A DNA stretch of 64,000 nucleotides, taken from contig JAEOAD010000001.1 of the NCBI GenBank assembly GCA_036365145.1, positions 105,463,001 to 105,527,000 on the forward strand, in the 5' to 3' direction. The translations under genes and the position numbers were made by a program. This document shows, piece after piece, positions 52,640-62,700 of this stretch; position 1 is the first letter of the stretch; each line of letters begins with the position of its first letter. This DNA is from Orientallactaga sibirica (taxonomy: Eukaryota > Chordata > Mammalia > Rodentia > Dipodidae). A model generated the notes under the pieces. The model ran no database searches and was not told the DNA's origin. It saw only the letters and a program-made list of their open reading frames with translations.

Positions 52640-53085
52640 CACCCTTTTCCTATGTCTGCTCTAACCTATTACCATACACAGGGTGATGCTAAACCACTAA
52701 CATTATCATCTACAGTTCTGGAGGTCTGGTGTCTGGAAGGGGTCACTCTGGACTAAATCATTTGTTGGTGGGGTTGTGTTCTTTCTGTGGGTTCCTGCTT
52801 TTCTACCTTTTTCTCTAAGCTCCCAGAGACTGCCTGCATTCTCTGATTCCCCAGATCCCCTTTGCTCGCAAACCAGGAATGGCTGGTTCAATCTCACTCA
52901 CATTGCTCTGTGTTCCTTCTCTTGCCTTTCTTCACTTAGAAGGACCTGGTATTCTCTTTACTGGCCCACCTGAATTATCAGCAGAGCCTCCATCTTAAGG
53001 GCATCTGGTTAGCAACCTCAGTTACCTGTTTCATGACATGGTTCCAGGTTATTGAGGTCTGGATGATGAAATCTTTGGGGGGAAC
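52640..53085 (-). mobile_element. MLT1-like MaLR LTR, minus strand
   Basis: Antisense order: 'tctacagttctggaggtctg', 'ggttgtgttctttctgtggg', 'ctcccagagactgcctgcat', 'tactggcccacctgaattat', 'aatctttggggggaaccatt'. This is the layout of ancient MLT1 LTRs. Confidence 0.75.
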
Positions 53086-53185
53086 CATTATATATATATT
53101 ATAAATTGACATAAAAATATGCAACATCATGTGGAGTGTTCAAATATATGAACAGGATTAGGCTGAGGAACTCTTTCTAACTCTT

Positions 53186-53330
53186 TGTTTTTTTCGAGGT
53201 AGGGTCTCACTCTAGCCCAGGCTGACCTGGAACTCACTATGTAGTCTCAGGGTGGCCTCGAACTCATGGTGATCCTCCTACCTCTGCCTCTCAAGTACTG
53301 GGATTAAAGGCATGCACCACCATGCCTGCT
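53186..53330 (-). mobile_element. B1 SINE, minus strand
   Basis: 'gaggtagggtctcactctag', 'ctcactatgtagtctcaggg', 'caagtactgggattaaaggc'. Flanked by taactctt (53178-53185, 53331-53338), a likely short target duplication. Confidence 0.92.
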
Positions 53331-53474
53331 TAACTCTTGCATTTTTTAACCTCTCAATTTTAATTTTCAAGTGATAGACATAAGGTTGCTTTCAACTCCC
53401 TTGAATACAAATGATATTGTAATGACTACTGTACCAAGCCTGTCCAGCTTTTGGCATTAAGAACTATTCAATTG

Positions 53475-53835
53475 TATTGAACTGGGGAAATGACTCAACA
53501 TGTAAGAGTGCTTGCTATAAAGCATGAGGGCCTGAGACAGCCTGAATTCAATCCCTAGCAACACAAAAAAAGCTGGTCATTGCCACTTGCTCCTCTAACC
53601 TGGTCCTAAGTGGGGAAAAGACCAAAGAATCACCAGGGCTCACAAACAAAACAAACAGCAGCTCCAGGTTCAGTGAAAGACTCCCTCTGAATGAATCCAG
53701 GTGGAGGAGTGATAGAGGGGGACACTTGACGTTTTCCACTGGTATTTGCATGCATGTGTACACATCTTCACAAACAAGTGCATACATCATACATACAAGC
53801 CACACATATACACACAACCACCACATGTACTACAC
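53475..53835 (+). mobile_element. B4-like SINE
   Basis: Head 'actggggaaatgactcaaca', 'agagtgcttgctataaagca', 'cagcagctccaggttcagtg', 'aaagactccctctgaatgaa' and a CATACA-rich end. Old, but the B4 order holds. Confidence 0.75.
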
Positions 53836-54465
53836 ATGCCAAAATTTAATGTTCTAAGTAAAGTTATGATTTTTGTGTTGAGCCATACACATAGCGATCC
53901 TTGGCCACATTTGGCCAGTGGGCTGTGGTTTAAGAAGCCTGCTCAAACCATCCCCTTATGCATGTGGTTGGATTGTCTTAATTTTCTCAAGGCAGTGCAT
54001 GGCTGCTATTCTCTACACTCCCACCAGCAGTGGATGGGGGTTCCTGTTTCTCCACGCACTCGGGCTGATATTTGCTTTGAGGCATCCGCTTCTACCATTT
54101 CCCAACAGAGAAGCAGCCAGATGGGGGGAGAGAAAGCAGTAGAAACTAAACACCTATCACGTGCCTAGCTAGAGATGGATGTGTAGACTATTTTTGCCCT
54201 TTAACCCCTCCCATTCTAAGACCATCCTGTGGAGTTCCTAAAGCTGAGAGGGACTTGTGAAGTTCTCTGGCCCAGGTCTCATTTTAGTGAGTAGTAGATT
54301 AGAATCAAATACAAACTGGGCAGTGTTCGATCTCAGCACCCCATCGCCCCAGAGAACACCTGAATCTTTATAGAGCCACATGTATGTATGTGAATGTATA
54401 TACACACATATATACATACCTCTACATTCAGAGTGAAGTTCAACTATTTGCATAGCAGAGTGGCT
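53836..54465. other. No feature identified
   Basis: Single-copy-like; open plus frames at 53746-54168 begin in the CA-rich SINE tail and resemble nothing. Confidence 0.4.
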
Positions 54466-54469
54466 AAAA

Positions 54470-54640
54470 GGGTGGTCTTTGAAGCTGGACTTCTGTTCAC
54501 ACCCTGGCTCTATCAGCTCTTGGCTACCTGAATTTGCGTGAGGATCCGGACTCCTTGAAACCTTGGTTTTATCGTCCAGAGATGGGTCCAATGCCCTTCA
54601 GTTATGTTTACAAACTATTCATCAGTATGTGGGGTTTACA
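54470..54640 (+). mobile_element. MIR relic
   Basis: 'cacaccctggctctatcagc', 'tcttggctacctgaatttgc', 'ttggttttatcgtccagaga' follow the MIR order loosely. Confidence 0.5.
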
Positions 54641-56023
54641 AGAGCTATAAGAATGGTAAAAAATACTGTTAAAGTATTCTATGTGTCTCCCCACCAAGAT
54701 CCTCAGAGTAAAGATTCCTTCATTCATCTTTGTACCATCATTGTAAATTAATCCTGCTTGTGAATGACGGTGGGTTACACTGAGAAGGTCCAGATCCCTA
54801 GGTGAGGGCTTCTTGGGTCCGCAGAAGGCTTGGGATAGCGGGAGAAGCTCGTCTTTGGGGTCCTCCTCTTGGGGATTGTGCTGGACCGTCTTCATTATGT
54901 CTCTCCTCCTGGCCCCACATCAGTATCACCAACAGGTCTTTTAAATCCCACATTTGTCCCTTCTGGGGGCGTCAAGGTGCCATCCCTCTGTGTTGGGGAC
55001 TATCCCCTCTTATGGGAAGGAATGTCATATTGTCTTTAGCACTGGTTTTCTCCTTTACAGGAAAGCGAACCCCATTTTATCAATTAGCAACTCCGCACCT
55101 GTGTGATTTCCTGGGATTCTTAACGAAGCCTGGGTGCTTGGAGGACCTCAGGCAGCACTTTCTCACACAGTCATTGAACAATCACTACAGATGGAAGGAG
55201 CTGCAACCATCCGCTGTGTGGGAGTGTGTGACTTCTTACAATAATCCTTTTTCAAGTCAGAATGAATGTGTAATCAAAGTGCAAAAGGGAACAGTTTCAA
55301 AGTTCTGAGCCTTCTCAGGAAACCTGTGACACATCAACCAGCCTAAATGGCTGCCCAACACATTCAATGAGAATTGACACAGAGTGGAATGTTCTAAGTA
55401 ATTCACCGTTTACCTCACTTCCTTCCCCCCTTCTTTCTCTCTCTTTTTAGAAAGTCTTCACAGCCTGTCAAATTTGAGGAGTTCTGATCAAAACAGGTTC
55501 TAATCTGATATTTGAAGTCAACTCACAGGAGACTTTTCCTTGATAACATTTCTGGGATTCAAAAATCTAGATCCAACATAAAAGTTGTGTGACATCGGAG
55601 TGCTCCCTAATCCTTGGGAACCCCAGTTTCTCCATGATCAATGCACGGCGAATAGCAGTACCCGCTGCATAACGTGTGTGTGTTAAGCATAAGGGAATTT
55701 GTTCACCCCCGTCTTCTGGTGTGGGTGCTCCTGGAGAGGGAAGAGGGTCATTTAGCAGGAAGGTTTTTCTGCTCCAAGTTATCATTTCTCCTTCCAGTCT
55801 CCACCAATTGTCAAATTCCGGGTGTGGAAGAATCAAAGGGGCTTATTTCAAATGCAGATCCCTAGGGCCCTCAGAAAAGATAGTGAATCTGATAGAACTG
55901 GTGTCCAGAAACCCACTACTTCAGGGTAATGCAAGATGCTTCTGAGGCGACATTTTGAAAAGACAAGGATGATTGTCAGTTGAAGATACCCACAGGAAGA
56001 GGAATAGGCAGGGTTATAGTCAT
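54641..56023. other. Single-copy-like sequence, no gene seen
   Basis: A pyrimidine tract ending in 'tttacag' at 55053-55060 looks like a splice acceptor before an open frame to about 55308, but the frame has no recognisable domain and no plausible donor or partner exon. Left unannotated. Confidence 0.4.
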
Positions 56024-56025
56024 AT

Positions 56026-56073
<48 letters not shown>
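56024..56073. repeat. (TG)n microsatellite at a B1 tail
   Basis: About 24 TG units directly before an antisense B1, replacing the expected T-run of its tail. Confidence 0.95.
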
Positions 56074-56075
<2 letters not shown>

Positions 56076-56216
56076 TTTTTCAAGGTAGGGTTTCACTCTA
56101 GCTCAGGCGGACCTGGAATTCACTATGTAGTCTCAGGGTAGACTTGAACTCTTGGCGATCCTCCTACCTCTGCCTCCTGAGTGCTGGGATTAAAGGCATG
56201 CGCCACTATGCCAGGC
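56074..56216 (-). mobile_element. B1 SINE, minus strand
   Basis: 'tttttcaaggtagggtttca', 'ctggaattcactatgtagtc', 'gagtgctgggattaaaggca', 'cgccactatgccaggcc'. Complete copy. Confidence 0.93.
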
Positions 56217-56670
56217 CAGTGTCTTAATGTGAAGTACTCAATCAGATTGCTTTCCTATTAGTGTCTAACCAGACATTCTTGAGAGAGAATGGCCTTTGAT
56301 TGGTTGGGAGGAGAAATAAATGAATCTAGTCATTAGATATGCTAAGAGGATGACCCCTAGATAGCACGGCTTGGGTAGCCGAAGCATCTGTTGGCTAAAT
56401 AGTCGATGTCAAAATTACTTAAGAAAAAGAATGGCCTTGGAGCAAGGATCTTCTTTCACGCTGCTATAAATCTCACTTGGTGCTGGCTACTTATACCAAT
56501 TCCTATACTTTCCAATCCTGTTTTTTTGATTTTTCAAACACAGCACATTCCTTAAGCAAATCCACCATTCTGGTTTGCTTCTGGTGGTAGTCTTCCTGTA
56601 CACATCACTTTCTTAGTATTGGGTCTGGAATTGCCAAGATCTTTCTGGATTTGGACAAAGGAGGCTATCA
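56217..56670. other. No feature identified
   Basis: AT-rich single-copy-like sequence. Confidence 0.4.
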
Positions 56671-56674
56671 TACC

Positions 56675-57094
56675 TGCATTATCTCTGTTTTTACTGCTGT
56701 GATCATAACACCTGATGAAAACTACTTAAGAGAGGAGAGGAGAGCTGTGTTTTGGCTCACTGTTTAAAGTGATTTCAGTCCATAGCAGGAGAAGCATGGT
56801 GGAGCGGTCCCGTCTGTGGAGCCTGAGCTGTAAAGTGGCAGCTGCTCACAACTGGCACACCAGTAGGCAAAGAGTGTAGGGTTAGAACCAACGGCAGGTG
56901 TCTGATGGCATTGGTGGCTCAGATGTAGAATTCTCACCTTCCAAGGGCAGATATAACCTTCAGAGTGATCTCCTTCCACTAGCCAGGCCAAACCTGATGA
57001 GGGTTCCACAGCATTCCAAAATAGCACCACCAGCTGGAGAATAAACACTCAAAATATGAGCATGTGGGGAGCACATCATATTCAACTCCTAACA
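56675..57094 (-). mobile_element. MaLR (MT/ORR-like) solo LTR, minus strand
   Basis: Minus strand starts TGTTAGGAGTTGAATATGAT and ends in a 'gctgtg'-type region; plus-strand hallmarks 'gctgtgatcataacacctga', 'tttggctcactgtttaaagt', 'caccaccagctggagaataa'. Flanks atacc / ccacc are only partly alike, so the exact duplication is uncertain. Confidence 0.75.
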
Positions 57095-57161
57095 CCACCC
57101 AGTGAGAGACAGCAGATATAGGCATTTTCTCACAAGTAGAGTATAAAGAATATAAGGGATT

Positions 57162-57305
57162 GTTGTTGTTTGAAGTAGGGTCTCACTCTAGCCCAGGCTG
57201 CTCTGGAATGGAATCCACTATGCAGTCTCAGGCTGGCTTCCAACTCACAGAGATCCTCCTACCTCTGCCTCCAAGTGCTGGGATTAAATGAGCAATCATA
57301 CCTGG
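57162..57305 (-). mobile_element. B1 SINE, minus strand
   Basis: 'gaagtagggtctcactctag', 'actatgcagtctcaggctgg', 'ctccaagtgctgggattaaa'. Diverged, with a TTGTTGTT tail. Confidence 0.9.
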
Positions 57306-57767
57306 CAAGAATACAGTTCTATCCAGAATGGTATGTGGTAAAATGCATACATGACAGAACTAACCATACATTCTGGATGAGTTTAGTTGGTATCAAAGTA
57401 TTGATTGGACAAGATCTGGTACTGTGAGAAAAAAGTTTTCTTGAGTGCTGAGAGTACAGTACATGGAGAGCTTAGATTAGGTATAAGAAAATACTCATGT
57501 GTATTTTACACTTATATTATTGTCTCTTCATATTCATAACAGAAGAAAAATATTTATTTCCTTAGAATTTTTTATTTGTGATTATAAAAGCACTTAATAT
57601 GTTCATTGTGGAAAATATGAAAACATTTGGTATAACCTGTAAATATATGTTTTAAGTAAAAAGACACTTTATAAAAGTGAAATATTATAGAAACCAGTTT
57701 AGGGGCTGCCTTCTTTCTCTTTGTGACCTTAACATCTTAAAAATCTGTTTTTGTTTTTTTTCTTAAA
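57306..57767. other. No feature identified
   Basis: AT-rich single-copy-like sequence; no gene or repeat recognised. Confidence 0.4.
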
Positions 57768-57985
57768 GGGCTGGAGAGATGGCTTAGTGGTTAAGGCTTT
57801 TGCCTGCAAAGCCAAAGGATCCCAGTTTGATTCTCCAGGACCCACGTAAGCCAGATGCACAAGGGGGCGTATGCGTCTGGAGTTTGTTTGCAGTGGCTGG
57901 ATGCCCTGGCATGCCCATTCTCTCACTCTCTCTGCCTCTCTCTTTCTCTCTCAAATAAATAAATATATATATATATAAATATGTT
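57768..57985 (+). mobile_element. tRNA-derived SINE
   Basis: Head 'gggctggagagatggcttag', 'ccaggacccacgtaagccag', 'gtctggagtttgtttgcagt', CT tract, AAATAAATAAATATAT tail. Confidence 0.92.
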
Positions 57986-58024
57986 TTTTTTAAATATATT
58001 TTTAGGCAAGCCCAACAGACTAGC

Positions 58025-58253
58025 CTTTTTTATGAGAAAGAGGGAGATAGATAGATAGAGAAAGAGGATTGGCACACCAGGGCCTCCAGCCGCTCCAATC
58101 AAACTCCAGATGTGTGTGCCAACTTGTGTGCATGTGCGACCTTGTGCATGTGTCACTTTGTATGTCTGGCTTATGTGGGATCTGGGGAGTCAAACATGGA
58201 TCCTTAGACTTCATAGACAAGAGCCTTAACCCACTAAGCAATCTCTACAGCCC
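58025..58253 (-). mobile_element. tRNA-derived SINE, minus strand
   Basis: T-rich tail, GA tract, body 'gcctccagccgctccaatca', and head 'ctaagcaatctctacagccc'. An extra 'cttgtgtgcatgtgcgacct' repeat-like stretch lies in the middle. Confidence 0.88.
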
Positions 58254-58254
58254 A

Positions 58255-58471
58255 AATATTTTGTTTATTTATATATTTATTTATTTGAGAGAGAGAGGCA
58301 GAAAGAGAGATAGAGAGGGAATGGGTGCGCCAGGGGCTTTAGCCACTGCAAACAAACTCTAGACCTATGTGCCACTTTGTGCATCTGGCTTACGTAGGCT
58401 CTAGGGAATCAAACCTGGTTCCTTAGGCATCACAGGCAAGTATCCTAACTGCTAAGCCATATCTCAAGTCC
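58255..58471 (-). mobile_element. tRNA-derived SINE, minus strand
   Basis: Tail 'tttatttatatatttattta', GA tract, body 'gctttagccactgcaaacaa', head 'ctgctaagccatatctcaag'. Directly follows the previous copy in the same orientation. Confidence 0.9.
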
Positions 58472-59670
58472 TTAAAAAAATCTATCTTTTAATGAAAAAA
58501 ATTCATTTCCTACTTTCAGAAACCCCATTGCAGTACTTCGTTGTTTTAAGGGACTCCTCCTTAGGCTTGTATGTTATTTTATTTTTTTCTACTGCTTAGG
58601 ATTGTTTATGATGAAAACGCATACATGTGAATCTTTGTACACATTTCTGGTTATTTCCCTGGGGTAAAAATTTTAGAATTGCTAAGTGCAAAGCTATGCA
58701 TGTTTTTAAGGTTTTTGATATGTGCTTGTTCAACTCATTCAGAAAGGTAGTTTCCATTTTCATTGCTACTAACAGTTTAGGAGAACATGCTTGTCCAAGC
58801 CTGTCACCACTAAGTATTACTATTGATTTCTTTTTAAATATTTGAACTTCTTTAGACAAATGGCTATTCACCATTGCCTGGATTGCCTTAGGCACGGTGC
58901 CTAGATGACTTCTCTACATGGTATGCTATGGTGGTTTATGTGGAACCTGCTTATCTTTTTTTGACTTTGAGAACTCAGCATTTAGAGTCCCCAGTGAAAA
59001 CACAGAGCAAGCCCACCGTCTCCCGGTTTTCTAACACTCTAACCTGGCGTGTGTGCTCAGTAGTCAGTGCCCAAACTAGCTCTCAGCACAGGGGCAGTTG
59101 AGCAGAAAGGGATCCCAGTGAGGCCTGATGAAAGGTCAAAAGTTTGTGCATTTCCACAGAAGAAAGTTCAGGCTTTGGAATTTGCTTGGAAAAGAGATAT
59201 TTGAGGTACCATATGGTTCCCTAGACCTCCCTCCAGGAAGCCTACAGTCTCGAATTTATGACTCCCCGGCCCCATGATGACTTGCAGCGCCAATGGGCTG
59301 TGAAAGAGGATTAACGCTCAGACAGGTAGGAACCCTACCTCCCCCAGCATGCCTGCCCTCCTCCACCTGTGCCTGGAGTGGCAGGTTAAAGCTGAGATGC
59401 TTGCTATCCATCTGGGTAAGGACGCGGAAGCACCATGCATTGTCTTGCTCAGGTTTATTTCCCATGTCCTGGGGAATAAACCTGGAGGTTGAAGCCAGCA
59501 GCTACTGGTCAGGAGGGGCAGTGGAGTGAGATAGGGGATGAGAGATGGGTTAGGCCTCAGATCAAAAACTCCTTAGAGGAGACCTCGGTTAGGGGCCAGG
59601 AGGCTGGATTGATTCTGCAGAGAGGTGTGGACCTCATAAAAGTTACCAAGCCCTCGGGACCTCATCCTCA
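58472..59670. other. Single-copy-like sequence, no gene seen
   Basis: No gene recognised. A weak old-L1-like flavour near 58560-58890 ('catgcttgtccaagcctgtc') is not firm enough to call. Confidence 0.4.
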
Positions 59671-59673
59671 TTG

Positions 59674-59832
59674 GTGGTATTAGTTTATTTTCTTATTGCT
59701 GTGACAAATGTCCTGATATAAGGAAGCAAGGAAAGGTTTATTTTGGCTTACAGTTTGGGGTTGAGTCCATCATGGTGGAGAAGGCATGGAAGCAGGTGTG
59801 TGAGGTGGCTGGTCATAGAGCATCCACAGTTA

Positions 59833-59903
<71 letters not shown>

Positions 59904-60105
59904 TGAATGCTGGTTTAGTTTTAGTGAGCTGGTTTTTTCCATTTAATTCGGCTTGGGACCCCCAGCTCACCAAATGGTGCCATCCACATTCAGGGTGAGG
60001 CTTCCTTTCTCAGTTAAAACTTTCTGGAAACATGCTCATAGACACAGCCAGAAGTGTGCTTCCATGAAGATTCTCAATCCTGTCAAGCTGATCAGATTAA
60101 TCAGT
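59674..60105 (-). mobile_element. ERVL-type LTR, minus strand, with (GA)n
   Basis: 'cttattgctgtgacaaatgt', 'aaaggtttattttggcttac', 'tgagtccatcatggtggaga', 'gcatccacagttaggaaaga', 'ggtgccatccacattcaggg', 'caatcctgtcaagctgatca'. The same family in the opposite orientation lies at 39190-39543. A (GA)n run (59836-59902) has expanded inside it. Confidence 0.75.
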
Positions 60106-61225
60106 GGCCAAAGCAGGGACATGGTGGCCAAGGAAGGGTCCTTGCAGAGTTCATTTTACAAACAAGGAAAGAAAAAGGGATGAGGCATTAAAGAAGCCCC
60201 AAGACCAAAAATATATTTGTACAGCCCTTCACGGCACCCAATGTCTCTGTAGTCCCAACCTTTGGCTCTGGCAACCCCCAGGACAAATTAAACAAGGTAC
60301 ACTCTGGAAGGTTATTATACAAAATATGGAATAGTCACCATTATCAAGGTTAAGTGTGGTAGTTATATTCCTGATAACTATGATAATATCTCATCTGTTT
60401 TACAAGCCATACAGAAACAGATTCTGGCCACATAAAGCACCATGGTGCCATTTGATGAATAGTTCTGGAAGAAAGTCTCAGCCAGCTTATGCTCAGATGG
60501 TCCCGAGACAATCTAACTCCATCCTGGGTTCCCTGGAATGTTCTCCAAGGCCTAGAAGGTCTCAAGAAGGACAACCCTACCCATTTTATGTCTTGATAAA
60601 TCACTGGCATCCTGGGCTGGGTGGAACAGGTCCGTTTGAGTTGCAGGCATCCTGCCTCTGGACTCCACCTGCCTGGAAGGCTGAAGGTCACCTATCTTGT
60701 GCTCTCTAGGGGTACGTTGGGATAGACGAGGTCCGGGGAAATCCTGAACCATTTCTCCAATTACATTCCAAATCAACAGGAATGAGACTCGGCCGAGAAA
60801 GAAATGTCCTGTAACGCCATTGCATTCTGACTTCTCTCCGAAGTAATCTCTTTGATGACTTCTTGGGAAACATCAGCTTGTCTCCTCAAGCATTGCCTTC
60901 ACAGTTCCTGTTGCAATCTCAAGGGAGAGGTTATCTCCCCTCTGAACTGGGGTAAGGGTGGCCAGGAAATACAGTCCTCAGGGAAAGCAGGGACACAGGG
61001 CTACAAGAGGGAGGGAGATGCAAAGTCCCCGAGTCTTAACGACCTCATTTGGTGTTTTCAACAGGGAGTCCCCCCAACCCCTAGGTCATCTCCAACCTTG
61101 GAACAGCTGAAAGAGGGCCAGTTTCTGGAAGCCACAGCCTGGAGGGAAGGGCTTAAGCATTCCCCATGCAGCCTTCTGGTTCTCATGGTCTCTCAGGCTT
61201 CTCTTATTTTGTAATAATAACAACC
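60106..61225. other. Single-copy-like sequence, no gene seen
   Basis: Opposed open frames of 113-120 codons at 60350-60709 and 60852-61214 have no recognisable similarity or exon signals. Confidence 0.4.
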
Positions 61226-61259
61226 TTTTTAATGTGTCTTATTTATTTATTTTTTCCAT

Positions 61260-61717
61260 CCACCCTCAGAAACTGTGAGGTAACTGGGCCAAGATAATTG
61301 CTGAACACCTGCACGCAGGCCCGGTGCTATGAGCCTGGCTGAGCCAATGGAAGTCTTGTGACTGCCCCCATCAGCTGACCGCCCCCTCCCCCACCTCCCA
61401 AACACCTGCAGAGGCCTGTCACTTGGGACAGGAAGACCTATTAGGGCTCTTGTAATTGAGATGGGGTGAGGGAGCTTACAATGGCTCCAGAGTGGGAGCG
61501 GGAGGGAAACAGCTTAGATGACAGGAAACCTTCTCCTTGGCTCAGTGGAACAGACTGAAAAAGGTGGCCTGAGGAATAATGGGGTTAGCTAATCCTGATA
61601 GTAATAACGGGTAGGAGGGTCCGTCATCATAATCATGGCTAATGGGTTCCAGATGGAAAAATATAATTGTTCTCATTAGCATGGTTGCAAACACACATGC
61701 AGGCACGCATGCTCCCT

Positions 61718-61760
<43 letters not shown>

Positions 61761-62150
61761 AGAGACCCATTCCACCCACATACCTGACTCCGAGAAGTAC
61801 TGTGAGATAAGAACAGCCTGCTTGGCAAAGCTAAACAGCTTTGTCAATTATGTCACCCTCGTCACCCCTTTCCATGGTATCCATGCATATCTAATGGTTT
61901 CATTAACCTTGAGACTTCTGCAGACAAGTTGAAAACCCAGGCTTATGTGGCCAGTTAATTGGCAATATGTTTTTGCACACACTATGGAAGTCCCTTTCTC
62001 TCTCTCCCTAAATGCTGTTGGACTTTTCGGGTGTGTTTCATAAGCGTTAATGTAATGTTGCAAAAAGAAGCAGGAAGCTTCCGCCCCCTTCTCTGGGATG
62101 CAGCTGTTCCTTTGGTTTGGGTTGTTAATTGAAACCACTCCCAGGTGCCT
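61260..62150. promoter_or_regulatory. Candidate distal regulatory region
   Basis: Repeat-free except for a (CA)n at 61720-61758. Contains AT cores in GC-balanced sequence: 'ccaagataattgctgaac', 'cttgtaattgagatgg', 'ggttagctaatcctgatag', 'caattatgtcaccctcg', 'ggccagttaattggcaat'. Also E-box-like CACCTGCA at 61306 and 61404. The density is suggestive of a developmental enhancer, unproven. Confidence 0.35.
61720..61758. repeat. (CA)n microsatellite
   Basis: About 19 CA units. The minus-strand Cys/Val frame across it is an artefact. Confidence 0.95.
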
Positions 62151-62549
62151 ATTTCATATTATCTGTTGTTTAAAACAAAATCCAATGAAACTGTCAAAAC
62201 CTTCTCCCTGTCTAAGCCCTGGGATCCATAGTCCCATAAAGGGACTCTTGCAAGGAAGTGGCTGCAGGGACGCCTCTGTCCTCGGTGAGAAGTGAAGCCT
62301 AGTCCATCTCCAGGCCTTCCAGGGGAGACCCCCGACCTGCAGCCCGCAGACTTCCGCCTGGAAGAGTCTTTGTGGAAGTCGTGTTTGCGCCTGCAATCCC
62401 ACTCCAGGCCTCCCCCCACCCACCCACCCCCTTCTTCGCCAGAAGCACTGTTTCCATCTCATTTCAAACTCGCCTTGCAAAGCCTCCTCAGAATCTTTCC
62501 CTGAGCGCCCCTGGTTTCCAGCTTGGACAGATAGCAAGTACTCAATAAA
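62151..62549. other. No gene; proline-type C-rich run at 62405-62432
   Basis: Single-copy-like. A 127-codon minus frame (62154-62537) overlaps a plus frame (62292-62504); neither is recognised. Confidence 0.4.
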
Positions 62550-62700
62550 TGCTGGACCTTGTTAATGCTTCCATTTCATGAAGCAAGGCGGCTGTTCGGT
62601 GCTCATAAAATATTTAGTAGAGCGAGAGCTCGCAGGTGGATTTGCCTGTGATTTGCATATGTCCCAGTAGGCTATTCATAGCTGTGTACTTGCCTTCCCT
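62550..62700. promoter_or_regulatory. Possible conserved non-coding block with POU octamer
   Basis: Contains ATTTGCAT (62651-62658), the POU/Oct octamer, in 'cctgtgatttgcatatg', and TTCATGAAG and CATAAAATATTTAG-type AT motifs. Short and repeat-free. Functional status unknown. Confidence 0.3.

Noticed and set aside
55060..55308. Possible exon after a 'tttctcctttacag' acceptor-like sequence
   Set aside because: No recognisable protein domain, no donor with a partner exon, and such acceptor-like sequences arise often by chance.
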